Origin: an uncultured Christensenella sp.
GTDB taxonomy: Bacteria; Bacillota; Clostridia; Christensenellales; CAG-917
Reading direction: 5' to 3'
Length of the DNA stretch: 64,000 nucleotides
Assembly: GCA_910584155.1 (NCBI GenBank)
Contig: CAJTYG010000001.1
Coordinates: forward strand, 224,466 to 288,465
Below, piece by piece: positions 25,419-32,241 of the stretch. How positions within the stretch are numbered: the first letter of the stretch is position 1; each line of letters begins with the position of its first letter. The notes under the pieces were generated by a model. It had not been told where the DNA came from. It made no database searches and saw only the letters and a list, made by a program, of their open reading frames with translations. Both the position numbers and the translations under genes were made by a program.

Positions 25419-25499
25419 ATGTGTTGCTTATGCCATAAAACAAGGTCTAAAGAAAATACAATAGCTGAACAAGAATCAAACCAAATTACTCTGCACTAA
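25419..25499 (+). CDS. Possible 26-residue Cys-rich peptide
   Basis: Eight bases after the VWA stop, GAGGGACGCT precedes an ATG that opens 26 codons starting MCCLCHKTRSKENT. The CCLCH cluster could bind a metal or form part of a toxin-like or leader peptide. Length and lack of relatives make this uncertain; the terminator just behind supports it being the last unit of the operon. Confidence 0.35.
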   Translation: MCCLCHKTRSKENTIAEQESNQITLH

Positions 25500-25520
25500 A
25501 AGTGGGTTTCCCACTTTTTC
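25498..25520 (+). terminator. Terminator of the TerY-P-like operon
   Basis: AAAAGTGGG, TTT, CCCACTTTT followed by TTCC forms a compact hairpin with a T tract. A second long dyad, AAAATTCTCAAAATC with GATTTTGGGAATTTT (about 25543-25575), lies just after it. Confidence 0.75.
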
Positions 25521-25633
25521 CACGAGGCGTAAGCCGAGTATCAAAATTCTCAAAATCTTTTGATTTTGGGAATTTTCTTATCCTGCTCTTGGGAATCTGT
25601 GCTTTCCCAAAATTTTGCCACAATAAAAGTTCG

Positions 25634-25950
25634 AAATTTTTTCAAATCAGGGGGCCAACTTTTGCCTGTTTTTCGCCCTTTTATATAGAGGGGGAATTAT
25701 GCCGCAACAAAGAATAAAAAATTTTTTAAATTAGGGGGTACGATTTTGTCCAATTTTTGCCCTTTTATATGGAGGGGGTTATTCTGTGAGGAAAAAGTCT
25801 TTCAATAAATTTTGTACTACACCCCGAACTTTTCGAGATAAATGTGCTTGGGTATATAGAGGGATATAAAAAAATAATAAATTTTTCAATAGACCGTCAC
25901 GTTTTTGAGATAAGTGTGCTTGGTTAATTAGAGAGATATTTTGGAGGTGA
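25634..25950. repeat. Four degenerate tandem repeats of about 65-90 bp
   Basis: Units begin near 25634, 25718, 25807 and 25879 with AAATTTTTT-type sequence. They continue with a G-rich or C-rich block (AGGGGGCCAACTTTTG, AGGGGGTACGATTTTG, then CCCCGAACTTTTCG and ACCGTCACGTTTTTG). They end in a Shine-Dalgarno-like purine block (TATATAGAGGGGG, TATATGGAGGGGG, TATATAGAGGG, TTAGAGAGATATT). Units 3 and 4 share GAGATAA-TGTGCTTGG. The longer stretch 25521-26170 holds no convincing gene. These decayed repeats look like the non-coding flank of a mobile element. Confidence 0.6.
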
Positions 25951-26173
25951 TGCGTATGTTTAATTGTGAATGATTTTGAGACAAGTTAAGGCAGAATTAT
26001 GCTACAAAATTCCCAAAATTTGAAGCAGGTAAAGAAATTTCCCAAAATCGTAGATTTGGGTATTTTGATTGTGCTGTGCGCATACAGCAATTCGGAAACC
26101 GAATTCTGTTTTGATGTTCGTCCACAGCGCAAATAATTGAACATCATAAGGAGGTGAGAATTATTTGTAAATA

Positions 26174-26228
26174 GGTCTTGACAAAGACCAGATTATATAC
26201 TATCGTATCAATACGAAATATGTATTGA
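26174..26228 (+). promoter_or_regulatory. Recombinase module promoter with three nested palindromes
   Basis: TTGACA (26178-26183), 17 bases and TATCGT (26201-26206) form the promoter. GGTCTT-gaca-AAGACC (26174-26189) covers the -35 box, TCGTAT-ca-ATACGA (26203-26216) covers the -10 box, and TCAATAC-7-GTATTGA (26208-26228) lies over the start region. All three dyads are perfect, which suggests tight control by a dimeric DNA-binding protein such as the product of the next gene. Confidence 0.65.
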
Positions 26229-26243
26229 ATAAGAGGTTAAACA

Positions 26244-26459
26244 ATGGAAAGAAAAGAAAGTACACCTATAAGGGAAAACCGTAGGAGATACGAAGAAAGC
26301 CATAAAGAAGAGCGCAAAGCAAAGTGCAAAGTATGGGGAACGAGTATAGACCGTAGTTTAGCGGATGAAATAGAAGAGTTCCTTACAAGACATAAAATTA
26401 CAAAGGTAGCAATAATAACGGCAGGCTTTGAAGCATTGAAGAAACAGTATGAGCCGTAA
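26244..26459 (+). CDS. Small basic DNA-binding protein, ribbon-helix-helix-like
   Basis: The 71-residue protein has a very charged N-terminus (MERKESTPIRENRRRYEES) and then KCKVWGTSIDRSLADEIEEFL, with a strand and helix pattern typical of ribbon-helix-helix regulators (VWGTSIDRSLADEI, then ITKVAIITAGFEAL). It starts 14 bases behind an AAGAGG ribosome binding site. Its position just downstream of three palindromes suggests that it represses its own operon and the recombinase gene. Similar small proteins often accompany TnpX-type recombinases. Confidence 0.6.
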   Translation: MERKESTPIRENRRRYEESHKEERKAKCKVWGTSIDRSLADEIEEFLTRHKITKVAIITAGFEALKKQYEP

Positions 26460-26631
26460 AAAGAATTAAATTCATCATACTGTTAGTCAGAAACCGAATT
26501 AATAAATATTAGATTGAGTCGGCGTCGGGAACAAATACAGGAAGGCCCTCGACCTTCACAAACGAGGCAACAAAATAGGAACAATAAAAGGGGAACAAAA
26601 GGAGCAAAGAGAATTTAGATACAATACAGCA

Positions 26632-26766
26632 ATGGGTGGCACAGAGTATATGGTGCTTGTCCGAGAAGAAGAGACAGCGATAAAAACTGTCTTGGAAAAA
26701 TTGAAGAAGCTGATACTTAGAGACTCGCTTGAAGGTTGTTATTCCAAAGGAGAAGAAGCGATATGA
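26632..26766 (+). CDS. Small 44-residue protein translationally coupled to the recombinase
   Basis: The frame is open from 26518 and reads MGGTEYMVLVREEETAIKTV from the ATG at 26632, ending GCYSKGEEAI. Its stop overlaps the recombinase start (ATGA), so it may serve for translational coupling. The reading frame continues upstream without a start codon (for example GNKYRKALDLHKRGNK), so this may be the tail of a longer decayed gene. No family is recognised. Confidence 0.4.
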   Translation: MGGTEYMVLVREEETAIKTVLEKLKKLILRDSLEGCYSKGEEAI

Positions 26767-28439
26767 TGGAGCAACTGAACGAGCAAAGAAATAAGTACGT
26801 TAAAAACGGAGGTGATAAGATAACAGCACTGTACTGTCGCTTGTCAAGAGACGATGAACTCGAAGGAGATAGCAATAGTATAAAGAATCAAAAGACAATA
26901 TTGAGCAAGTATGCGAGTGAACACGGATTTACTAATCTTTCTTTCTACGTGGACGACGGTTATAGCGGCACGAATTTCAACAGACCGGATTTTCAACGAT
27001 TGTTGGCAGATGTAACAGACGGAAGAATTAGCACGATAATTGTAAAAGACATGTCAAGACTTGGACGAGATTATCTCAAAGTAGGAATGTACACAGAGAT
27101 AACCTTTCCCGAGGCGAATGTACGGTTCATAGCCATAAACGACGGGGTAGACAGTGATAGCAACATAGACAATGACTTTACGCCCTTCCGAAACATCATC
27201 AACGAATGGTATGCAAAAGATACGAGCAAGAAAATTAGAGCAGTGTTTAGAGCAAAAGGAATGTCAGGGAAGCCGTTAAGTGCAAAGCCACCATATGGAT
27301 ACAGGAAAGACCCTCTGGACAAAGACAATTGGATAGTTGATGACGAAGCGGCAGAGGTAGTACGATTGATTTATAGGCTGTGTATGCAAGGATACGGGCC
27401 AACGCGAATCGCTAATATTCTAACGGAGGAAGGAATTGAAACACCATATCTTTATTTTCATCGCAAAGGTTTGCCTGTAACGTCTAAGAAAGTTGAGTAT
27501 CCCGAAATATGGTATAATCAAACTGTCGTTAAGATTCTTGAAAATCAGTGCTACATAGGTAATACAGTTAATTTCAAAACTCGCCGTAAATCGTATAAGC
27601 AGAAGAAAATGGTACGAAATCCAAAGGAAGAATGGGTTGTGTTTGAGAATACGCACGAGGCGATTATAGACAAGGACACTTTCGACACTGTGCAAAGAAT
27701 TAGAGCAGGGAAACAGCGAAGAGAAAAGAGAACTGGTGAAGTAAACAAATATGCAGGATTATTATTTTGTGCTGATTGCGGAGCAAAATTGTTTATTATC
27801 CGCCGAGATCATACAAAAAGAGGAAATGCGTTTAACTGTTCTGCTTATCGGAAAAAGAAGAAAGGCTTGTGTACTTCGCATAGCATAGAAGAAAACGTGT
27901 TGGATAAGATAGTACTTGCGGATTTGCAGAGAGTGTTTTCAATGGCTAAGGACCACGAACAAGAGTTTTTGTCTTTGATTACGAGTAACACAAATATCGA
28001 GAACAAGAAGAGAGTGGCACAGTACAAGCAAGAGTTAGAAAAAGCAGAACAGCGCATAATCCAACTTGATAAGACCATTCAAAGACTGTATGATGACAGG
28101 GTAAACGAGATGATAACGGATGAGCGATTTGCAACTCTATACAAGAACTATGAGGCGGAACAAACGGCTTTGAAAGAATGTTCAGACAAGCTAAAAACAG
28201 AATTGCAAAGAGCAAATGAACAAACAGCCAATGTGTTTAACTTTATGCGAATAATTCGCAAATACACCGAGATAACAGAACTGACACCCGAAATCTTACA
28301 CGAGTTTATTTCAAAGATAGTGGTGCATCAGGCAGAAGTAGTTGATGGGCACAGGAGACAAACATTAGAGATAATCTACAACTGCGTGGGAGCAATTCCC
28401 ACGCAGAAAGATCAACAAGAAGTAGCAAGAGAAACATAA
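26763..28439 (+). CDS. Large serine recombinase, TnpX/TndX type
   Basis: The 558-residue protein has the serine resolvase domain first: ALYCRLSRDDELEGDSNSI with catalytic Ser28, then IIVKDMSRLGRDYLKVG. A recombinase DNA-binding domain follows (GKPLSAKPPYGYRKDP, then EGIETPYLYFHRKGLP). A zinc ribbon (LLFCADCGAKLFI, then FNCSAYRKKKKGLCTSHSI) and a C-terminal coiled coil (about 410-480) end it. Such enzymes excise and insert Tn4451-type elements and ICEs as circles. The start at 26763 has AAAGGAG ten bases upstream; the ORF extension before it is rejected. It lies at the right edge of the AT-rich island and probably moved the TerY-P-like locus. Confidence 0.9.
   Translation: MMEQLNEQRNKYVKNGGDKITALYCRLSRDDELEGDSNSIKNQKTILSKYASEHGFTNLSFYVDDGYSGTNFNRPDFQRLLADVTDGRISTIIVKDMSRLGRDYLKVGMYTEITFPEANVRFIAINDGVDSDSNIDNDFTPFRNIINEWYAKDTSKKIRAVFRAKGMSGKPLSAKPPYGYRKDPLDKDNWIVDDEAAEVVRLIYRLCMQGYGPTRIANILTEEGIETPYLYFHRKGLPVTSKKVEYPEIWYNQTVVKILENQCYIGNTVNFKTRRKSYKQKKMVRNPKEEWVVFENTHEAIIDKDTFDTVQRIRAGKQRREKRTGEVNKYAGLLFCADCGAKLFIIRRDHTKRGNAFNCSAYRKKKKGLCTSHSIEENVLDKIVLADLQRVFSMAKDHEQEFLSLITSNTNIENKKRVAQYKQELEKAEQRIIQLDKTIQRLYDDRVNEMITDERFATLYKNYEAEQTALKECSDKLKTELQRANEQTANVFNFMRIIRKYTEITELTPEILHEFISKIVVHQAEVVDGHRRQTLEIIYNCVGAIPTQKDQQEVARET
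28382..28406. repeat. Perfect 10-bp dyad inside the recombinase 3' end
   Basis: CTGCGTGGGA and TCCCACGCAG flank a five-base loop within the last 60 bases of the recombinase gene. It could act as an RNA hairpin ending transcription or as a binding site near the element end. Confidence 0.5.
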
Positions 28440-28469
28440 AATCCCTATCACTACACACCATTTTCTGCA

Positions 28470-28533
28470 TTTTTTTGGCGTTTTTTGCGTTGTTTTTTGC
28501 GCTTTTCTGCGTTGTTTTTTGCTTTTTTTGCTA
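28470..28533. repeat. T-tract/GCG low-complexity tandem repeat
   Basis: Alternating T5-7 and GCG/GC units (for example GGCGTTTTTTGCGTTGTTTTTTGC) fill 64 bases just after the recombinase gene. Such strings may mark the end of the element or arise by slippage. The rest of 28440-28627 shows no gene. Confidence 0.6.
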
Positions 28534-28627
28534 ATTCGCTTCAAATGTTGCAACAATCATTTGTACAAAATCAAGTTATGTGCTAAAATCTGTTCGATAT
28601 ACTTAATTTATTATACAAAAGATAAAT

Positions 28628-29209
28628 ATGGACAGAAAAGAGCGCATTTCAAAAGTCAATAAGTGTGTCGAGCTAATAAAAAAGGAAAACAACCATCAGG
28701 CAGTGTACGAGTTGCACGATTTAATGGGTGGCACGCTTAAGTATATTGCAAAAAAGTATCTCCGCCACAAAGAGGATGTGGAGGATATGGTTCAAATCTT
28801 TTGGAGCAGAATTTTTGAAATTGCAAAAGTTTATCCGTCAGGCACAAATGCCTTTAGCTATTTATGCAAAACCATGCAGAACAGAACGTTCAATTATATC
28901 CGAGATAACCTAAAGTATACAACCTGCAGTAGCCTCGAAGACGTTGTGCTCAAAGTGGATAAGGAAGAAATCGAAGAAATTATGACCGAAAAAGCAAACG
29001 CCAAATATATGGTCGATAAAGCTATCGCAAAGCTGCCTGAAAGGGAACAACAAATCATCAAGGAAAGCTATTTTCTTGAAAAACCCGTAAGGGAAATCGC
29101 AGAGGATATGGGTATTTCAAAAACCGTCGTTGCAGACCTCAGACTGCAGGCAACAGCAAAACTCAAGCGGGAGCTTAAGTCTCTTATAGAGGGCAACGGA
29201 CAAAAATAG
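28628..29209 (+). CDS. Sigma-70 family RNA polymerase sigma factor
   Basis: The 193-residue protein has a region 2 near residues 25-90 (GTLKYIAKKYLRHKEDVEDM, then FSYLCKTMQNRTFNYIRDNL). Region 4 is near 125-185, with LPEREQQIIKESYFLEKPV and the helix-turn-helix REIAEDMGISKTVVADLRLQ. It is ECF-like in size. Together with the secreted protease and the membrane protein downstream it looks like a sigma/anti-sigma circuit. The spacer to the AT-rich mobile element is 188 bases; composition changes back toward that of the chromosome here. Confidence 0.82.
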   Translation: MDRKERISKVNKCVELIKKENNHQAVYELHDLMGGTLKYIAKKYLRHKEDVEDMVQIFWSRIFEIAKVYPSGTNAFSYLCKTMQNRTFNYIRDNLKYTTCSSLEDVVLKVDKEEIEEIMTEKANAKYMVDKAIAKLPEREQQIIKESYFLEKPVREIAEDMGISKTVVADLRLQATAKLKRELKSLIEGNGQK

Positions 29210-29259
29210 CCTTAATTGTGTTGTAACTGTATAGCACAAAAGGAGACTCAAACATAACT

Positions 29260-30150
29260 ATGAACAAACTTTATCTCAAAAAATCGCTTACATTCGCTTT
29301 GGCTATCGTGGTGCTTGCCGCCGTGCTCGCAACCGTTTTTGGCATGAGTGCATCCAATGTAGCATATGCAACCGACGTGCAGAACGATGTCATATATTAC
29401 GGTGAAGATTTGCAATATGCCGATAGCTATGACAACACCCAAAGCGAGACGGAAGATATATATTATGCAACAAAGCAGTCTACATATAAATCAATAAATG
29501 AAACATTTCCTTTATATTATAACCTAAACAGCAACCTTACAAATTGTTGCGCAAACGTTGCGGGCGCAAACATTGTGGGCTATTATGACAGGTTTTATGA
29601 AGATTTTATCCCTGATTGCACACCGGGAATTGTGAGGAACAATGTATATACTTATTATCCCATACTTATGAATAGGACAGAAAGACAGGCTGTCATTGAC
29701 ACTCTATATTTAAATATGCTCACCAACAATCCAAATGCGGGCACAAGTCAGGCAAACTACAAAGCAGGCTTAAAGACTTACATAAACGAAAAGGGTAAAA
29801 GCGTATCTTATAATTCCGTTATCACCAACGGCAAGCTCGATTTAAACAAAGTGAATGCTCAGTTTGATCAAGGCAATCCCATTTCGCTGTATACTCAAGG
29901 ATTTAATGTTTCAACAATAAGATCAATGAGCGATACACAAATAAGATTAGATAAAGTATTAATTAGTACAAATCATATTATGGTTGCTTATGGATATTTA
30001 AAGGAAGATTATTTTGATGCTAATGGAGTATTGATAAAATCAAATTTATATTTAATAGTAGCAAGCGGTATACAAACATTAGTTGGTAATTATTATATTG
30101 TTGATAACAACGGGATTCTCAATGACGCAGAAGCAGTGAGAGTATATTGA
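29260..30150 (+). CDS. Secreted C39-like papain-fold cysteine protease
   Basis: A signal peptide (KKSLTFALAIVVLAAVLATV, then ASNVAYA) precedes a mature part of about 260 residues. NCCANVAGANIVGYYD near residue 90 has the catalytic Cys and helix of the C39/papain fold, and NHIMVAYGYLKEDYF near 240 supplies the catalytic His. A ribosome binding site AAAGGAG stands before the ATG. It may cleave or sense a cell-surface substrate. Its place between a sigma factor and an anti-sigma-like protein suggests a part in signal processing, but its substrate is unknown. The second half of the gene is markedly AT-rich. Confidence 0.68.
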   Translation: MNKLYLKKSLTFALAIVVLAAVLATVFGMSASNVAYATDVQNDVIYYGEDLQYADSYDNTQSETEDIYYATKQSTYKSINETFPLYYNLNSNLTNCCANVAGANIVGYYDRFYEDFIPDCTPGIVRNNVYTYYPILMNRTERQAVIDTLYLNMLTNNPNAGTSQANYKAGLKTYINEKGKSVSYNSVITNGKLDLNKVNAQFDQGNPISLYTQGFNVSTIRSMSDTQIRLDKVLISTNHIMVAYGYLKEDYFDANGVLIKSNLYLIVASGIQTLVGNYYIVDNNGILNDAEAVRVY

Positions 30151-30157
30151 GGTAAGT

Positions 30158-30829
30158 ATGAAAAAAGAGGACAAGAAGCTGGATCAACTGTTGCGTGACT
30201 ACGTACATTCTACAAAAGGCGACGTAGAGGAAGATTTCGCAAAGCTTGATTTCAGCAAGTACGAGCAGACAGCGCCGCAAAAAAAGGGAATGCCCAAGTA
30301 CGGCTGGGCGCTTATTGCTATGACGTTTATGGTTGTGCTCACTCTGTCCATAAGCTTGCCTTTGACGCTCAGGGCGCAAGCTCCTTCGGGACCGGAGATA
30401 TTTTATTTTGAAATTGATACAGTAATTCAAGAAGAAGTTGATAATCTCGAAATCATAAAAGCCGATTTAGGTGATACAATAATTTTGCCAAAAAAACAAG
30501 ACGGGCTTTCTGCTGCATGGAAATTGTCTGCCGATAGTAGGCAGTTAGGTTTTAGTTTTTCTTTTATGATTTTTGACGAACGTGTAAATGATGCTACAGT
30601 ATATATTTTATATGATAATATAAATATAAACTCTTTAAACTTATTTAAATCTTTAAAATATGAATATAATTGGAATAATTCACTGGTGAAATTTGATGTG
30701 GAATTAGATGTGTCTCAAGCATTTTATAGGCATTATATAACATTTAATTTTAATAATCTAACATATTATTACACAATCACCACCGCATCTGAAATGGATA
30801 TTGCTGATTTGATGAGTTGGGTGTTTTAA
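30158..30829 (+). CDS. Single-pass membrane protein, putative anti-sigma factor
   Basis: The 223-residue protein has a charged N-terminal cytoplasmic part of about 50 residues (MKKEDKKLDQLLRDYVHSTK), one membrane helix (WALIAMTFMVVLTLSISLPL) and an extracytoplasmic domain of about 150 residues rich in beta strands. This topology and the neighbouring sigma factor suggest an anti-sigma factor. No zinc-binding motif is present. It resembles the protein at 1515-2177 in layout, not in obvious sequence. It starts seven bases after the protease gene. Confidence 0.55.
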   Translation: MKKEDKKLDQLLRDYVHSTKGDVEEDFAKLDFSKYEQTAPQKKGMPKYGWALIAMTFMVVLTLSISLPLTLRAQAPSGPEIFYFEIDTVIQEEVDNLEIIKADLGDTIILPKKQDGLSAAWKLSADSRQLGFSFSFMIFDERVNDATVYILYDNININSLNLFKSLKYEYNWNNSLVKFDVELDVSQAFYRHYITFNFNNLTYYYTITTASEMDIADLMSWVF

Positions 30830-30854
30830 AAATATCCTCTTAAATAAGCCTCAT

Positions 30855-30885
30855 AAAGCACCGATAACAGTCGGTGCTTTTGTAT
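30855..30885 (+). terminator. Terminator after the sigma/protease/anti-sigma cluster
   Basis: AAAGCACCGA and TCGGTGCTTT pair around TAACAG, followed by TGTATT. The stem is ten base pairs. Confidence 0.85.
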
Positions 30886-31195
30886 TGTAAATATATCATT
30901 CATTCAATTTTGATGTTAATGTACTGTATAGATTTAAGATGTTACAATACCTTGCTCGACACTGTTATAAGTCGGCGCTTATTTCTTATATTGTATAATA
31001 AGTAATAAATATAGATGTTATATAGACATTAACTAAGCTTGAAATCAAAGTATATGTTTATCAAGTTTATAAAACCACTTATATATTTCGGCGGTTGTCC
31101 ATATCCACGGTTTTAGCGCAATATCGCAATATGTTGTATTGTCAAATATTTTGCAATACTAAAATAATCTTATTTCAAATATTGCCTCAATCTGC
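30886..31195. other. AT-rich intergenic stretch without recognisable gene
   Basis: No open frame with a start signal, RNA gene or clear repeat is seen. It lies between the cluster terminator and the promoter of the tRNA genes. Confidence 0.6.
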
Positions 31196-31224
31196 TTGAC
31201 ATTTTTTTTTGCATATCATATTAT
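31196..31224 (+). promoter_or_regulatory. Promoter of the tRNA cluster
   Basis: TTGACA (31196-31201), 17 bases and TATTAT (31219-31224) match the housekeeping consensus and end 17 bases before the initiator tRNA gene. Confidence 0.85.
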
Positions 31225-31241
31225 AATCAAGCATTCAATAT

Positions 31242-31317
<76 letters not shown>

Positions 31318-31324
31318 CAAATAG

Positions 31325-31350
31325 AGCTCTGCCGAGGGGCAGAGCTTTAT
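31325..31350 (+). terminator. Hairpin between tRNA-fMet and tRNA-Met
   Basis: AGCTCTGCC and GGCAGAGCT form a perfect nine-bp stem around GAGG, with a short TTATT after it. It may end or partly attenuate transcription, or guide processing. Confidence 0.6.
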
Positions 31351-31362
31351 TAAAAAATATAT

Positions 31363-31439
31363 GGCGGCGTAGCTTAGTTGGTTATAGCGGCCGGTTCATA
31401 CCCGGCAGGTCATTGGTTCGAATCCGATCGCCGCTACCA
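31363..31439 (+). tRNA. Elongator tRNA-Met (CAT)
   Basis: The cloverleaf starts GGCGGCG and ends CGCCGCTACCA, with anticodon loop TTCATAC. The body resembles elongator tRNA-Met; a lysidine-modified tRNA-Ile2 with the same anticodon is less likely. The CCA is encoded. Confidence 0.9.
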
Positions 31440-31663
31440 CGAAATATCTGCCTCGGCAGTTGTGATAAAGCGCTTTGAGTGCGCAAAATAGCACAATAAG
31501 AGTGCACCCCCCCCCCTATGGTACTGTGTACCGTAGGACGTCAACTCAATAATTTTTGCACGCTATGCGTGTTATATAAAATGCCAATATGATGTTATTG
31601 CAAGCAATAAATCAAATTGTCAATTTATATAAGCCTACGGCTTGCAAAAACTATATTCGTTTC
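31440..31663. other. Spacer with a ten-base C homopolymer and a small dyad
   Basis: There are ten consecutive C residues at 31507-31516, followed by CTATGGTAC-tgt-GTACCGTAG (one mismatch). No gene is visible. The C run could vary in length between cells or be an assembly weak point. Confidence 0.5.
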
Positions 31664-31739
31664 GGCCCTATGGTCAAGTGGTCTAAGACATCGCCCTTTC
31701 ACGGCGGTAACCCGAGTTCGAACCTCGGTAGGGTCACCA
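31664..31739 (+). tRNA. tRNA-Glu (TTC)
   Basis: GGCCCTA pairs with TAGGGTC in the acceptor stem; the anticodon loop is CTTTCAC with anticodon TTC. The T arm carries GTTCGAA and CCA is encoded. Confidence 0.94.
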
Positions 31740-31742
31740 CAG

Positions 31743-31766
31743 GAATAACCGCATCAGCGGTTATTC
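31743..31766 (+). terminator. Hairpin between tRNA-Glu and tRNA-Val
   Basis: GAATAACCGC and GCGGTTATTC form a ten-bp stem around ATCA. There is no long T run, so it may be a processing or pausing hairpin. Confidence 0.5.
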
Positions 31767-31773
31767 TACAATC

Positions 31774-31850
31774 GGAAGCTTAGCTCAGTTGGTTAGAGCA
31801 CCTGCCTTACAAGCAGGGGGTCACAAGTTCGAGTCTTGTAGTTTCCACCA
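31774..31850 (+). tRNA. tRNA-Val (TAC)
   Basis: The acceptor stem GGAAGCT/AGTTTCC contains two G-T/C-G wobble-type steps; anticodon loop CTTACAA gives TAC. CCA is encoded. The gene is followed by a terminator. Confidence 0.94.
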
Positions 31851-31857
31851 CCATAGT

Positions 31858-31882
31858 AAAGCACGCAGTATGCGTGCTTTTT
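31858..31882 (+). terminator. Terminator of the tRNA cluster
   Basis: AAAGCACGCA and TGCGTGCTTT pair around GTA, and a T run follows. Confidence 0.9.
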
Positions 31883-31930
31883 CTATGCTGTTGTATCTGC
31901 ACGGCTCGAACTTCGCATTGCCTTGCAATG

Positions 31931-32035
31931 CTGCAGCAACTTTGTTGCTGCTTGTGACCCGTGGTCACACTGCATGCTTCGCTTATGTGAGCAAGCTCAC
32001 CGCTCGCTGTAAGGCGAGTCCTATTGTTTCCACCA
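31931..32035 (+). repeat. Row of four small hairpins ending in a tRNA-like 3' remnant
   Basis: GCAGCAA/TTGCTGC, TGTGACC/GGTCACA, GTGAGC/GCTCAC and CTCGC/GCGAG follow one another. At 32015-32035 the sequence matches the last 21 bases of the tRNA-Val gene at 18 positions, including TTTCCACCA. A separate terminator comes next (32036-32062). This could be a decayed tRNA or a scar of past integration at a tRNA end. Confidence 0.5.
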
Positions 32036-32062
32036 AAAAGCCTACTAACCAGTAGGTTTTTT
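32036..32062 (+). terminator. Terminator after the tRNA-like remnant
   Basis: AAAAAGCCTACT and AGTAGGTTTTTT flank AACC. The hairpin may serve either direction, since the ZIP gene converges from the other side. Confidence 0.75.
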
Positions 32063-32241
32063 ATTTTGTCTGTAAGGTTCTGTTTTGCCAATTTGACATC
32101 AAATTTGCAAAAATTGATGTCAAAATTGATGTTAAATTCTCGGCAAATAATCGCCGTAAAGATCATAGATATTTTGCTATGGTTATATAGGACAAAAAAT
32201 TATATGAACGCAGTCTGTTTTTAGGCTTGTTATACAGCCTC

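Noticed and set aside
25502..25717. Open frame of 71 codons after the TerY-P operon
   Set aside because: It has no ribosome binding site, begins inside the operon terminator and covers the first degenerate repeat; the product is unlike a folded protein.
25500..26243. CRISPR array in the repeat-rich spacer
   Set aside because: Repeats are degenerate, differ in length and are contiguous without unique spacers; no cas genes are present.
14538..28540. TTTTTGCCTAATT (left) and TTTTTTTGCTAATT (right) as attachment sites of the island
   Set aside because: The match is short, AT-rich and needs a gap; similar words occur by chance in this composition. The element ends remain undefined.
31363..31439. 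tRNA-Ile2 (CAT, lysidine type)
   Set aside because: The body and acceptor stem resemble elongator tRNA-Met of Firmicutes more closely.
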